A stretch of DNA of 64,000 nucleotides from DUZB01 sp963747555 (GCA_963747555.1 CAVVFZ010000020.1:1-64000); one strand, 5' to 3'. Positions 10,597 through 20,935 are shown, counted from the stretch's first letter. A program made the numbers and translations. Notes: generated from the sequence alone by a model not told the origin.

Positions 10597-10879
10597 AATG
10601 AACCTCCATACTAAATCCCAACCTTGGGCGCCCCGGGGCAGATTCTTACAGGTACTTTCAAAATGGCACAAGAATCAGAGAATATCAATGAATTTAGGAA
10701 GGGTTTCGGGGCCAAAGGCATTCTGATTGCCATCCCAACCTCCCCATGATATAGAAATGCCATATTTCAAGTGTTGAATACCCTGCTCTCTTCAACCATC
10801 GGGCAGGGTTCCATATGTTAGGCTTAAATCCTTTTTTAACAAATAGAAAATCAAAAACCGCTGCAGGAGTGCAGATAAA

Positions 10880-12093
10880 ATGAAGTGGAACACGCTCTAT
10901 TCCAGTCGTATCCAGTCCATGGGGCATTCAGATGTCGCCGCCATGTTGAAATTGGCTGAACGGCCTGAAGTCATTTCCTTCGCCGGAGGGCTTCCCGATC
11001 CGGAAGTCTTTCTTCTGGAGGAAATCAAAGAGATTTTTGAAGAGGTTTTAGCTCAGAGGGGGCGAGCCGCTTTGGGCTACGGACCTATCGTCGGCATCAC
11101 CCCTTTCAGGGAATGGCTGGCAGACCATATGACACGTTCAGGCAGACCCACCAAAGTGGAGGAATGCCTGGTAACAACCGGCGGCATTGCCGCTTTGGAT
11201 TTGATTTGCAAAGTTTTGCTGAATCCCGGTGATGTCGCCATTGTGGGGGAGCCTTCCTATTTGGCTGCCCTGCATGTAATCAGAAGTTATCAGGGGCGCT
11301 TTGCCGGTGTTCCGCTGGATGATGAAGGAATGCAGCCCGATGCGCTGGAATCGACGCTCAAAGACTTGCAACGTGAATCATTGCGTCCCAAATTCGTTTA
11401 CCTGGTTCCTTCCTTTCAAAATCCATCCGGTGTTACGCTTTCAGAAGAGCGGCGAAAAAAAATTATCGAAATAGCGGTGGATTACGATGTGCCCATTGTG
11501 GAAGATGCAGCCTACCGCGATCTCCGATTTGAGGGTCACGCTCCGCCATTGCTGGCATCTCTGGCTCCCCGGAAACGTCATCCACATTAACACGTTCTCG
11601 AAGATCTTCAATCCGGGCATGCGCATAGGTTGGGTTACCGCGCCGCGGGAATTTATCGAGACTTTGGCATTGGCCAAACAGGGCCAGGATCAATGTTCCA
11701 CAACGATCGGACAATATGTGGCTCTGGCGTTTCGCTTCAAGGAATTTGATTGAAAGGCAGAAGACCCGATCCATTGAAATTTATCGCCGGAAGCGAGACG
11801 TGATGTTGGCCGCCTTGGAGGATTGCTTCCCAAAAAGTGCACACTGGACAAAACCGCAGGGAGGTTTTTATACCTGGGTCACCTTTCCTCTCGAAATGGA
11901 CACGGAAGCGCTCTTGCCAAGATCTATCGAGGAGGTCAGCGTCGCCTATGGCGCCGGTCCATCGTTCTATCACAATCGCAGTGGAAAAGAACATATGCGG
12001 TTGTGCTACAGTTATGTGCCGGATGCACAAATCGAGGAAGGTATTCGAAGGCTTGCAAGTCTTGTGTCCTCGGTCCAGGGGGATGACAAATAG
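10880..12093 (+). CDS. PLP-dependent aminotransferase, fold type I (two frameshifts)
   Basis: Class I/II aminotransferase of about 404 residues, closest in look to the 2-aminoadipate/LysN-like and MocR-like group: N-terminal V-I-S-F-A-G-G-L-P-D-P, L-G-Y-G-P-I-V-G-I-T-P-F-R, V-P-S-F-Q-N-P-S-G-V-T, and the PLP lysine in I-N-T-F-S-K-I-F-N-P-G-M-R-I-G-W. One extra C in the run at about 11568-11572 and one extra T at about 11746 shift the frame; each correction restores a continuous protein to the stop at 12093. It would transfer amino groups from an amino acid to 2-oxoglutarate or pyruvate; the donor is not predictable. Confidence 0.85.
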
Positions 12094-12131
12094 CTTTTAT
12101 GCGTTTATAACAAAATGATGCGGAGGGCGAT

Positions 12132-12578
12132 ATGAGTACGAAGGAAGGGACATTTACAAGGGTGGAGAAAACCGCGGAGAAGATGTACGGGCCTCGAAAG
12201 CTTCTGGTGTGCGGCTATCCCGCAAAGGAGCAGGAGGGGCTTGCGGCGTGTCTGAAGGAAACCGCCCTGAATGATCTTCCCGTGGTATTTATCGGAGAAA
12301 AAGAGGGGGAGCAGTGCATCAACAAGATTCTGACGTGGAATGACGGGCACGGCGCCGGAGAAGATTCCTGTCTCAACAGAGCCGTAATCATGTCGGGTTT
12401 CACCCAGGAAGAGCTGCATCGTCTCATAAAGAACTACAAAAGAAGCGGGATGCCCGCTCAGCTTTGGGCCACGGTTACCCCGGTTTCCCAAGGGTGGCGA
12501 TTGGTCGATCTCTTAAATGAACTGGCGAAGGAAGCCGAAGCCATGAGAAGGAGAGCTTCTTCTAAGGGGGCCTGCTGA
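12132..12578 (+). CDS. DUF3783-type small cytoplasmic protein
   Basis: A 148-residue protein ending in a segment like DUF3783 (A-Q-L-W-A-T-V-T-P-V-S-Q-G-W-R-L-V-D-L-L-N-E-L). The middle has a receiver-like alternation (V-I-M-S-G-F-T-Q-E-E-L) without catalytic residues I can name. It lies 39 bases after the aminotransferase, probably cotranscribed. Function unknown; the domain assignment is from memory of the pattern. Confidence 0.6.
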   Translation: MSTKEGTFTRVEKTAEKMYGPRKLLVCGYPAKEQEGLAACLKETALNDLPVVFIGEKEGEQCINKILTWNDGHGAGEDSCLNRAVIMSGFTQEELHRLIKNYKRSGMPAQLWATVTPVSQGWRLVDLLNELAKEAEAMRRRASSKGAC

Positions 12579-12779
12579 GTGCAATCCGATTCCAAAAGCT
12601 GCTCCGCATTTCTGCCTTCCTTTAATCGGAACAAAGCTGATAGCAGATTATTGAGCGGCTTTAACTCTTCCTCTTTACATGTAAGGCCTTACCTATTATT
12701 GTAGAAACGTTATATAAGTTCTGAAAAGAAAGGGTTTCCGTCGGCATTATGCCGTTTTAGTAAGGGAACCGGGAGGAAA

Positions 12780-14069
12780 ATGAAGACGCGAATTCTCGTC
12801 GCAGGAATAATCGCCTCGATTCTACTTCTGCCTGTGCAGGGACATTCCGGATATGGCATGGAAAACCCGCCATACCCGACAGAAACCATTTTTTCCTGCA
12901 GCCTTTCTCCTCCCAGCCAGTATGCCGCCGAGATCCTTTCCTTTCTTTTGCAGGTTGTTCTGGGCCAGGAGGGAAATCCGAGATTCAGGAAAGAGTGGGC
13001 CACACGGGGGGCTGATGAAAAACTGGATTATGGGAGGATTTCAGCAATGATGTCCGATCATGATGCCAGCCAGTTGGACCTGATCGTGCTGGACCCGGGC
13101 CTTCACTTTCTTACGAAGGTGCTTTACCGGTACGACAACGGCCTGAGTGAGTATAAGGGCCGGTTCGATTTTGCCAGCGTTTACCCCGCAACCGAGGTTG
13201 TGGCTTTACGCCTGTTGTTGTTGAAAAAAATCAACGAAGGGGAGAAGATTAACCTGGATGAACTTATCCGTATGGAGAATCTTCTCATGGATCCCGTGGC
13301 GGAAATATCGGATCAGGATCTGAAAGCGGTGAACCTGAATGCGGAAGAGATGCGGTTTTTAAGGGATATCCTGAAAGGGGAACCGCGTCTGTTCGAATAC
13401 CTCAAATCGCCTTTTCTCGTGAGGGGCCTGGTGAAGGTCGGCGCAGTAAATAGGGATTCCTTTTCGCGGGAGATGATGGAATCAGCCAACTACAAAGGTT
13501 GCCGCTGTTGCTACTCCACAGGGTCGAAAAAGAGTGATGCCGTGAAAATTGCGGTGCTGCCATCGATTATCGGAGAGTTCGATTTTGACCGGAATCTGCC
13601 CGGGCTTTCGGCATTCGGTTTCAAGCCTACAGAAGATCTTGAGAAAATTATCGAGAAACTGGAATCGGACATTCTGTTTCGAACGAGGCAACTGCTGGAT
13701 AATGGGGATTGCGCGGGACCTTCCTTGAAAGGAAAAGAGAAGAAATATAGGGATGCCGACTGGAATGACATTCTTCAGGATAAACTGGCCTTCTATGTGG
13801 AAGAAAAGCGTCCCTTGGTAATTACGCCCCAAAACGCCGCCGAGGTCGTGGCCGATGTGTGCCCGGAGGCGGATTTTACCGTTATCCTGTTGGACAAAAA
13901 TGTGTACCTGACGGTCAATTTGAACGAAAAGAAGGATATGTATCCGGCCGTTCCCTGGATCTACCTGGATGTCATGGATATTCAGTATTCTCAGGCGGAA
14001 GATCAGATAGAAGAGATCAGCAGATTTATCTGTTCCAGACTCAAGGCCGGGTTTCATAATGGAGAATGA
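12780..14069 (+). CDS. Exported protein of unknown function
   Basis: A 429-residue protein with a clear Sec signal peptide (residues 1-25, hydrophobic A-G-I-I-A-S-I-L-L-L-P). The mature part is mostly helical and acidic. Around residues 240-250 there is a Cys cluster, C-R-C-C-Y-S, which could bind metal or form disulfides. AGGAAA lies just before the ATG at 12780. Its stop overlaps or abuts the ETF-alpha-like gene, so the two may be cotranscribed. I do not recognise a family. Confidence 0.6.
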   Translation: MKTRILVAGIIASILLLPVQGHSGYGMENPPYPTETIFSCSLSPPSQYAAEILSFLLQVVLGQEGNPRFRKEWATRGADEKLDYGRISAMMSDHDASQLDLIVLDPGLHFLTKVLYRYDNGLSEYKGRFDFASVYPATEVVALRLLLLKKINEGEKINLDELIRMENLLMDPVAEISDQDLKAVNLNAEEMRFLRDILKGEPRLFEYLKSPFLVRGLVKVGAVNRDSFSREMMESANYKGCRCCYSTGSKKSDAVKIAVLPSIIGEFDFDRNLPGLSAFGFKPTEDLEKIIEKLESDILFRTRQLLDNGDCAGPSLKGKEKKYRDADWNDILQDKLAFYVEEKRPLVITPQNAAEVVADVCPEADFTVILLDKNVYLTVNLNEKKDMYPAVPWIYLDVMDIQYSQAEDQIEEISRFICSRLKAGFHNGE

Positions 14070-14073
14070 CCAC

Positions 14074-15707
14074 ATGAAAAAGGGTGTTTCAAATGAAGTC
14101 TGGGTAATGGGAGATTTGAGAAACGAGAAGTTTTTTAATTTGAGTCTCAGGGCCCTTGCCAAAGCACGGAATCTGGCCGGTTCACTTGGTGGAAAGGCAT
14201 GCGTGGTGTTTTTTGATGTTTCAGGAGAAACGCCGAAAAACACAGACGGGTCTGGTTCCGGTTGCGCTTGAATCGGCCATGAAAGAATGTCTGACCCATG
14301 GGGCGGACAAGATTTATTTGATTGAACAGAAAAACCTGGCCTTGTACAGGGCTGATATTTGCGCTTTCGACCTTGCAGAGGCTGTAAAGGAACGGCGTCC
14401 CTCGCTTATTCTTTTTGCCCTCACGGATTTCGGTCGTGAAATGGCTGCCATATCCGCCCGTTTATGCGACGCAGGATTGATTTCGGACTGCCAGAATCTG
14501 CGCGTGGAGGATAGACGGATTATCGGCGTCTGTCCTGCATGGGGTGGAGAAATCATGGCTGAAATTACGTTTTCAAATACGCTGCAACCGGGATTTGCGA
14601 CGATGCAGGCCAATCCCTTTTCGGCGGTTGAAGCAAAGGGAGATCCCGGGACCATTGTCCGTATGGGGGTTGAAGGAGGGATCGAAAGTTCGGGTAAGAT
14701 GCGCAAACCGCAACTCCTTTCCCTATCGCCCGAGCCGCTGGACGAGAAAAAACTGGAAGAGGCAAAGGTGGTTGTTGTGGGCGGGGCCGGTCTGGGAGAT
14801 ATGGAAGGCTTTCGGGCTTGTCAGGGAGTTTGCCGCTGCCGTCGGAGGGGAAGTGGGAGCGACCAGGCCGCCTGTTCTCGAACACTGGGTGGAGGAAGAC
14901 CGGCTGATCGGACAGACGGGAAAGACGGTGAGACCTGATCTCCTCTTTTCCATCGGAACCTCAGGGGCTGTTCAGTATACGGCGGGGATTGTGGATGCGA
15001 AAACCATTGTGGCCGTAAATCGTGATCCCTATGCGTCCATATTCCAGGTAGCCGATCTGGGCATTGTGGCGGATGCCAGGACATTTCTTCCCCTGCTCAC
15101 GGCGCGGATTAAACAACGTGTGATGCGCAAATTGGCGGATGTGCTGTCCGAAGACAGGGCGGCAGGTTCTGGAAAAGGTCGTTTCGGGGAAAGCATCAGG
15201 AGCTTGCGCGAAGCTCAGCACTGGTCTGTGGAGGCCCTTGCAAAGGCCACGGGACAAACCCCCGAATTTGTAAAGCAGGTGGAAGCCGATGAGATTTCTC
15301 CTCCGGTGAGTTTTCTTGTGAGCCTCGCGGGGGCGTTGAGCATTGATCCCGGAACATTCCTTCATAAAGAGGAAAAGGCCGTTATCAGAGATCAGCGCGC
15401 AAAGGCCTTTTACAAACGGACCAGAAACTATTCCTACGAGACGCTTACTCCCGGAGCCGAAAACAGCCATCTGCGTGCCTTCATGGTTACCATCGAATCC
15501 CAGCACGCCCACAAACCGGTGGAATACAAGCATGAAGGGGAGGAGTTTATTTTCGTGATGGAAGGCGATCTGGAATTTAGCCTCGGCGGGAAGGTGCACG
15601 TGCTGAAAGAAGGGGAATGCATCCATTTCAATTCGGATATTCCTCACAAACTCAAGAGCCTCTCCAATGATCCCACGAGATGTCTCGTAATGCTTTATAC
15701 GATTTAG
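14074..15707 (+). CDS. ETF alpha subunit fused to XRE HTH and cupin (two frameshifts)
   Basis: About 544 residues if whole. Residues 1-190 are an ETF-alpha N-terminal (alpha/beta) domain. The FAD domain follows with P-P-V-L-E-H-W-V-E-E-D-R, I-G-Q-T-G-K-T-V-R-P-D, S-G-A-V-Q-Y-T-A-G-I and I-F-Q-V-A-D-L-G-I-V. After D-A-R-T-F-L-P-L-L the same uninterrupted frame runs into an XRE helix-turn-helix (I-R-S-L-R-E-A-Q-H-W-S-V-E-A-L-A-K-A-T-G-Q) and a C-terminal cupin (H-K-P-V-E-Y-K-H-E-G-E-E-F-I-F-V-M-E-G). The junction lies inside one open frame (about 14815-15707), so the fusion does not depend on the frameshifts near 14235 and 14814. Start at 14074 has GGAG nine bases upstream. No ETF-beta gene is adjacent. 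Possibly a flavin- or electron-sensing regulator. Confidence 0.8.
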
Positions 15708-15729
15708 GAAATATGCAGGAGAATCCGAA

Positions 15730-17074
15730 ATGCGATTTGTCGTCATAGGGGGCGATGCGGCGGGGATGAGCGCTGCAAGCCGCGCAAAGAGAAATCAGCC
15801 CGATCTTGAGGTGATCGTGCTGGAGCAGACCGAAGATGTTTCATACAGCGCCTGCGGGATGCCTTATAATATTGCGGATCCGGATAGGGACATGGAAGAT
15901 CTTGTGGTCCGTACCGCCGGGGCTTTCAGGGAAAAGCAGGGGATCGATCTGAGAACCGGGCATCGGGTTCAAGCGGATCGATCCCGCCAGACAGGAGGTG
16001 TCCGGGGTGGATGCCCGAGGGGAGACTTTCCGCGTCTCCTACGATAAGCTCCTCATCGCAACGGGCGCTTCCGCCCTGACCCCGGATCTGCCCGGGTTTG
16101 ATCTTCCCGGCGTGTTTGTTTTAAAAAACCTGGAGCATGGCAGGAGGATCAAGCGCTTCATCGAGACTGTCTTCGGTTCAAAAAGCGGTGATCATCGGAA
16201 TGGGATATATCGCTATGGAGATGTGCGAGAGCCTCAGGGTCAGGGGCATCGATGTGGCGATGGTAAAGCCGGGTCCGGACTTGCTGCCATGGATGAGCCG
16301 AGAAATGGCGTCAGTGGTCGGGTCGGAAATAGAACGGCAAGCCGTGGGTCTGCACCCGGGCAAAAAAATACAGGGGATTGAAAGAAAGAGCGACCGTCTG
16401 ATTGTCCGATGCGAGGGGCTGGATTTGAAGGGTGACATGGTCCTTGTGGCCACGGGAGTAAGACCCAACAGCGATATCGCCGAGCGTGCCGGTCTCGCTC
16501 TGGGGCCATGGTCGGCGATTTCCGTGGGAAAAGATATGAAGACCTCCGATGAGAATATCTATTCCGCCGGGGATTGCGCCGACGCCTTTCATGTGGTAAC
16601 CGGGAAGAAGGCCTGGATACCTCTGGCACTCAGGGCCAATCGCGGAGGTTGGGCGGTCGCCGACAACGTTACCGGAAAAATCGGTTGAACTGGAAGGGAT
16701 CGCCGGTACGGCCGTATTTCAGGTCTTTGATCTTCAGGTGGCTCAGGACCGGACTTTCCGTGAAAGAATCGGAGCGCAATGGGTTTGATCCGGTGGAAAT
16801 GGTCATACAGAGTCCCTCACGGGCCCATGCCCATCCCGGTTCCAGCACCCTGCATGTCCAGATGGTAGGCGACCGGATTTCCGGCAGGGTCCTGGGCGCC
16901 CAGATAGTCGGTAGGGAGGGCGCGGCGCACAGAATCAATGCCTTTGCCGTTGCGCTTCACCAGCACATGACCGTTGAGGCCTTCAGCCAGTGCGACTTGG
17001 CCTATGCCCCCCCGTTCGGGCCGGTGTGGGATCCCATGCTCACCTGCGCCAACCAGCTTCTAAAGAAACTGTGA
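15730..17074 (+). CDS. CoA-disulfide-reductase/NADH-oxidase-like flavoprotein (frameshifts)
   Basis: FAD/NAD(P)-dependent pyridine nucleotide-disulfide oxidoreductase of about 448 residues. The N-terminal FAD motif is V-V-I-G-G-D-A-A-G-M-S-A-A. The redox cysteine Cys42 lies in S-Y-S-A-C-G-M-P-Y, as in CoA-disulfide reductases. A second Rossmann motif is A-V-I-I-G-M-G-Y-I-A-M-E, the second FAD site is Y-S-A-G-D-C-A-D, and the dimerisation domain ends in ...AYAPPFGPVWDP. The frame slips near 15975, 16175, and between 16680 and 16735. It would reduce CoA disulfide, polysulfide or oxygen using NAD(P)H. It starts 22 bases after the ETF-alpha fusion, so a shared redox role is plausible. Confidence 0.85.
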
Positions 17075-17095
17075 AGTAAAACGGGTTCGATTCAC

Positions 17096-18112
17096 TTGTC
17101 GTTGAAACGATTCATAGTCCTGTCCATCCTCATTCCGTGCCTGTTCGTGGGGCTTTCCGCCGCATGGTTCGCCCACGTTCTTTTGACTCCCAAAAAGGAA
17201 ATAGGAGAAGATCAGCTCTTTATTGTGAGAGAGGGGGCTACCTTGAAGGAGGTGGCTGCGAGTCTCGAAAAGTTCGGGATGGTGAAAGCACGCTTTCCCC
17301 GTGATCGTATGGGGAAAACTGCACGGTTATGACAGACAGATAAAGGCCGGAGAGTACAGCCTGAACAGGACTATGACGCCCATCGAGATTCTGGAGAAGC
17401 TACATAAAGGGAAATATTCTGACCTATTCCGTGACGATCCCGGAAGGTTTCACTGCGCATCAGATTGCCGATCTCCTTCATGAAAAAGGCTTATGCGATA
17501 AAGAGGCGTTTTTGTCTTCGGTTCATGATGCATCCGTGGACCAAGAAGATGGTATTGCGGGTACGGATCTTGAAGGATATCTGTATCCGGACACCTACAA
17601 ATTCGCCCGGGGGATTTCACCCGTTTCCATCGTCCGCATGATGGTTATGCGCTTCAGGGAAAAGATGGAACCTCTCAGGGAGAAAGTGGAAGAATCCGGG
17701 ATGACCATGAACGAAATTAGTCACGCTGGCATCCATCGTTGAAAAGGAGACCGGGAGTGCGGAAGAGCGGCCGGTTATTGCAAGCGTTTTTTTTAACCGT
17801 TTAAAAAAAGGGATGCGGCTTGAAAGCGACCCTACGGTCATCTACGGAATAGCAGATTTTAACGGAAATCTCACGAAAGAGGATCTGAACCGGCCCGGAC
17901 CCTATAATACCTATACGGAAAGAGGGCTCCCGCCGGGGCCCATTGCCAATCCGGGGATCGATTCCATTCGAGCGGTTCTTTATCCATCCAATACCGATTT
18001 TCTCTTTTTTGTGTCTAAGAATGACGGCACGCATTATTTCTCAAAAACCCTGAGAGAACACAACAGGGCAGTCCGAACTTATCAGAAACGATCCCGGAAA
18101 AAGCCGGACTGA
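17096..18112 (+). CDS. mltG: Endolytic murein transglycosylase MltG (frameshifts)
   Basis: Inner-membrane lytic transglycosylase that cuts nascent peptidoglycan and ends glycan-chain growth. N-terminal TM is at residues 4-27, then a LysM-like domain (I-V-R-E-G-A-T-L-K-E-V-A), T-I-P-E-G-F-T, L-E-G-Y-L-Y-P-D-T-Y, and the catalytic Glu region A-S-I-V-E-K-E-T. The C-terminus has S-D-P-T-V-I-Y-G, Y-N-T-Y and G-L-P-P-G-P-I-A-N-P-G. Total span of 339 codons equals the usual family length. Single +1 slips occur near 17300, 17425 and 17725. The start is a TTG; no standard ATG fits. Confidence 0.88.
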
Positions 18113-18138
18113 AGATATCGAACAGGAGGCTGAAAGAG

Positions 18139-19062
18139 ATGGAAAACAAGGTTTTTTTTACGACAAAGGAAGTCTCGCAGTTCTTGAAGATTAACGAGAA
18201 AATGGTATACACGCTCGTGGCGGAAAAGGGGCTCCCGGCCACGAAGGCAACCGGAAAATGGCTCTTTCCGAAACATCTGGTGGAACAGTGGCTGGAAAAT
18301 CGTACGGTGAACTATCCAAAAATGAGTGATTCTCTTCCGCCTCACCATGACCTTCTCATTATCTGCGGAAGCAATGATATCCTTCTGGACAGGGCCATGT
18401 CCCTGTTCAATCAGAGTTTTACTGACCACGTCGCCGTTTTCGGGAACCTGGGAAGTCTCGGAGGAATTCGCGCCCTCAGGAAAGGAAATTGCCATATCGC
18501 TTCCAGTCATCTCCTGCAGGATAACGGGGAGGAGTACAACTTCGGATTTGCGGAAAATGAAATGGGGCAGATGCCGGGAATGATCAATTTTTGCAAGAGA
18601 GAACAGGGCCTTCTCGTAGCGAAAGGGAACCCGCGAAAGATTCGGAATGTGGCTGATCTGGCCACACCGGGATTAAGGATAGTCAACCGGCCGCTTGGCA
18701 CGGGAACCCGATTGTTGTTTGACAGTGAAATGCTGAAGGCGGGGCTGGAAGGTTCGCGGATCAAGGGGTATGAGAGGGAGATGTCCCGCCATCTCGATGT
18801 GGGACTGGAGGTGTTAGCCGGCCGGGCCGATGTCGGTCCCGGAATCCGGGCCGTCGCGGGGCTTCTTGACCTGGATTTTCTGCACCTTCGCTGGGAGCGG
18901 TTCGATTTTCTGATACAAAAGGCCCGATTCTTTGAAAAGGGCGTTCAACTTTTTTTGAATTTCCTTTCCGACCAGGCGTTTCGGTCTATGGCCGGGGATC
19001 TTGAGGGATACGATCTGGAACTTTGCGGAAAGATGGTTTTCCCGATGGAAACCGCGACATGA
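18139..19062 (+). CDS. Helix-turn-helix regulator with periplasmic-binding-like sensor domain
   Basis: 307 residues. Residues 5-55 form an excisionase/MerR-type HTH (F-T-T-K-E-V-S-Q-F-L-K-I-N-E-K-M-V-Y ... W-L-F-P-K-H-L-V-E-Q-W-L). Residues 90-295 match the PBP-like domain found in ModE-like and tungstate/molybdate-type regulators (L-L-I-I-C-G-S-N-D ... R-I-V-N-R-P-L-G-T-G-T-R ... A-D-V-G-P-G-I-R-A-V-A). Such proteins bind a small ligand and DNA in the cytoplasm. The gene starts 26 bases after MltG and its TGA overlaps the next MFS ATG, so it probably controls that transporter. Confidence 0.85.
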   Translation: MENKVFFTTKEVSQFLKINEKMVYTLVAEKGLPATKATGKWLFPKHLVEQWLENRTVNYPKMSDSLPPHHDLLIICGSNDILLDRAMSLFNQSFTDHVAVFGNLGSLGGIRALRKGNCHIASSHLLQDNGEEYNFGFAENEMGQMPGMINFCKREQGLLVAKGNPRKIRNVADLATPGLRIVNRPLGTGTRLLFDSEMLKAGLEGSRIKGYEREMSRHLDVGLEVLAGRADVGPGIRAVAGLLDLDFLHLRWERFDFLIQKARFFEKGVQLFLNFLSDQAFRSMAGDLEGYDLELCGKMVFPMETAT

Positions 19063-20399
19063 GTGGGCCGTCCCGGGAAAAACGTTATCCTCCGTCTTTT
19101 GCTTCCTGGCTGGTCTGGGGACTCGGCGCTGCCTTTTATTGTACCGGTTTTTACCAAAGGGTTGCGCCCGCTGTTATTACGGATTACCTGATGGCTGATT
19201 TCAGCCTGGATGCCGCCGAACTGGGCAGTTTTTCCGCCTTCTATTTCTACAGCTATGTCCTGATGCAGATCCCCACGGGGATTTTAGCGGATCGATGGGG
19301 CCCGAGGAAGCTGCTTGCCGCGGGGGCTTTTGTTGCGGCATTGGGAACCTTTTTCTTCGCGTTGGGGCAATCCATCTTTCTGGCGAATCTGGGCCGGCTG
19401 CTGATCGGCGGTTCCGTGGGGGTCGCTTTCGTCTCTGTCTTGAAGCTTGCAACGCACTGGTTTCCTCCCCAGCGATTTGCCATGACCAGCGGGCTGGCGC
19501 TTTTATTCGGGCTTGTGGGAGCGGTTACGGCAGGAGCCCCGCTGCGGTTCCTGGTGGATCACTTCGGATGGCGGTCGGTCATGTTTGTTTCCGCTCTTCT
19601 CACTTCGGCGCTTACCATTGCTATCTGGGTGTACATTAGGGATGATCCCGGCGAAAAAGGGTACAGATCCTATGTCTCGAAGTCCGGTTCGGATAACCGT
19701 TCCGCGGCCCAGATATTTTCCGGTCTGCTTAAGGTATTGCGTTACAAAAATACCTGGGTGATCTCGCTAACTCCCTCGGGAATTGCGGGCCCTCTGCTCG
19801 CCTTTTCGGGTTTATGGGGGGTCTCCTATTTGATATCCCGATACGGTCTTACACACGCCGAGAGCGCTGGAATTACGTCTCTTCTCCTGGTGACATGGGG
19901 CCTGGGAGGTCCCGTGCTGGGGGGGCTGTCCGACAGGCTGCACAGGAGAAAAGCCCTGTATCTTGCGGGATCTATCGTAACATCGTTAGGATGGATCGTC
20001 GTCATCTATCTTCCGAATCTGCCCCTTTGGGCCTTTACCACCATTCTTGGCATCGTGGGATTTGCTTCAGGGTCCATGATTATCGGATTCGCCTTTGCCA
20101 AAGAGTCCGTGCCCCCATCTCTGGCAGGAACGGTTTCAGGGGTTTGTAACATGGGTGTGATGTTGGGACCCATGATTCTGCAGCCCCTGATTGGATGGGC
20201 GCTGGATCGAAACTGGACCGGATTGTCGGAAAACGGGATCAGAATTTATGAAAAAGGCACCTATGACTGGGCGTTCGCGCTGATGGTCGTCTGGTCCGTT
20301 CTTGGAACGCTGCTGATGTTTTTCAGTACCGATACCCATTGCAGGCAGATGGTTCTGGAAGCACCGGTCGCGGCTGAGTCGAAGGAAAGGGAGGCATAA
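19059..20399 (+). CDS. MFS transporter
   Basis: About 446 residues, 12 predicted membrane spans. The N-half contains the MFS motif A-D-R-W-G-P-R-K after TM2 and Y-Q-R-V-A-P in TM1, as in nitrate/oxalate-type and organic-anion permeases; the C-half ends with a short cytoplasmic tail. The ATG at 19059 overlaps the stop of the HTH/PBP regulator (ATGA), which decides the start over in-frame codons upstream. Substrate is unknown; the regulator's ligand may be the transported compound (inference). Confidence 0.87.
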   Translation: MSGPSREKRYPPSFASWLVWGLGAAFYCTGFYQRVAPAVITDYLMADFSLDAAELGSFSAFYFYSYVLMQIPTGILADRWGPRKLLAAGAFVAALGTFFFALGQSIFLANLGRLLIGGSVGVAFVSVLKLATHWFPPQRFAMTSGLALLFGLVGAVTAGAPLRFLVDHFGWRSVMFVSALLTSALTIAIWVYIRDDPGEKGYRSYVSKSGSDNRSAAQIFSGLLKVLRYKNTWVISLTPSGIAGPLLAFSGLWGVSYLISRYGLTHAESAGITSLLLVTWGLGGPVLGGLSDRLHRRKALYLAGSIVTSLGWIVVIYLPNLPLWAFTTILGIVGFASGSMIIGFAFAKESVPPSLAGTVSGVCNMGVMLGPMILQPLIGWALDRNWTGLSENGIRIYEKGTYDWAFALMVVWSVLGTLLMFFSTDTHCRQMVLEAPVAAESKEREA

Positions 20400-20426
20400 A
20401 AACCGAAATGGGGATCATCGAAAGAC

Positions 20427-20879
20427 ATGGCCTCCTATAAAGGCCATAGTGCAGGGGGAATAGCTGCTGCGGCTGTTTTTCTGGGGGGATTCCACCATTT
20501 CTTTTCGTTTCAACCGGATTGGGTGGATATCCTGGTTTTTTTGGTGACAGGCCTTCTAGGCGCCCTGTTTCCAGACGTGGATACCAACAGTCGGGGGCAG
20601 GACATCTTTTATTCCCTGTTTTTTATCCTGGATTTCAGCTTTATCGCCTTAAGAAAATTCGAGTATGCGGCACTTCTGGGCCTGCTGGTGATCCTGCCCG
20701 TTCTGGGGAGGCACCGTGGCTGGACGCATACCTGGTGGGCAATGCTGATTGTTCCTTTCCCGATCATTCTGCTGCCGGTGGCCTTTTTCAAGGCCGATCC
20801 AGTGTCATTGATTCCCTATTATCTTTGCGCCGTTTCCGGATATCTTTCCCACCTGATTCTCGATTGGAAATTCAGATAG
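20427..20879 (+). CDS. YdjM-like membrane-bound metal-dependent hydrolase
   Basis: 150 residues with four to five hydrophobic segments and the family motifs G-H-S-A-G-G near the start, F-P-D-V-D-T, H-R-G-W-T-H-T and a terminal S-H-L-I-L-D. These His and Asp residues form the predicted metal site of the DUF457/YdjM family. Length is slightly short of the usual 160-200. It follows the MFS gene by 27 bases on the same strand. Biochemical role is unclear for the family. Confidence 0.85.
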   Translation: MASYKGHSAGGIAAAAVFLGGFHHFFSFQPDWVDILVFLVTGLLGALFPDVDTNSRGQDIFYSLFFILDFSFIALRKFEYAALLGLLVILPVLGRHRGWTHTWWAMLIVPFPIILLPVAFFKADPVSLIPYYLCAVSGYLSHLILDWKFR

Positions 20880-20907
20880 CGACTGAAAGAAACCCCTTCG
20901 GGAACTG

Positions 20908-20935
20908 CCCCCTCTTTTCAAGGGGGGAGTCTTTT
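20908..20935 (+). terminator. Possible terminator hairpin after the YdjM-like gene
   Basis: CCCCCT and AGGGGG arms with a 7-base loop (20908-20926) followed by GAGTCTTTT. It lies 29 bases after the stop at 20879. The T-run is not directly adjacent to the stem, so efficiency is doubtful. Confidence 0.35.

Noticed and set aside
17083..17095. Possible tRNA T-loop GGGTTCGATTC
   Set aside because: No acceptor stem or anticodon arm can be built around it; it lies just after the flavoprotein stop.
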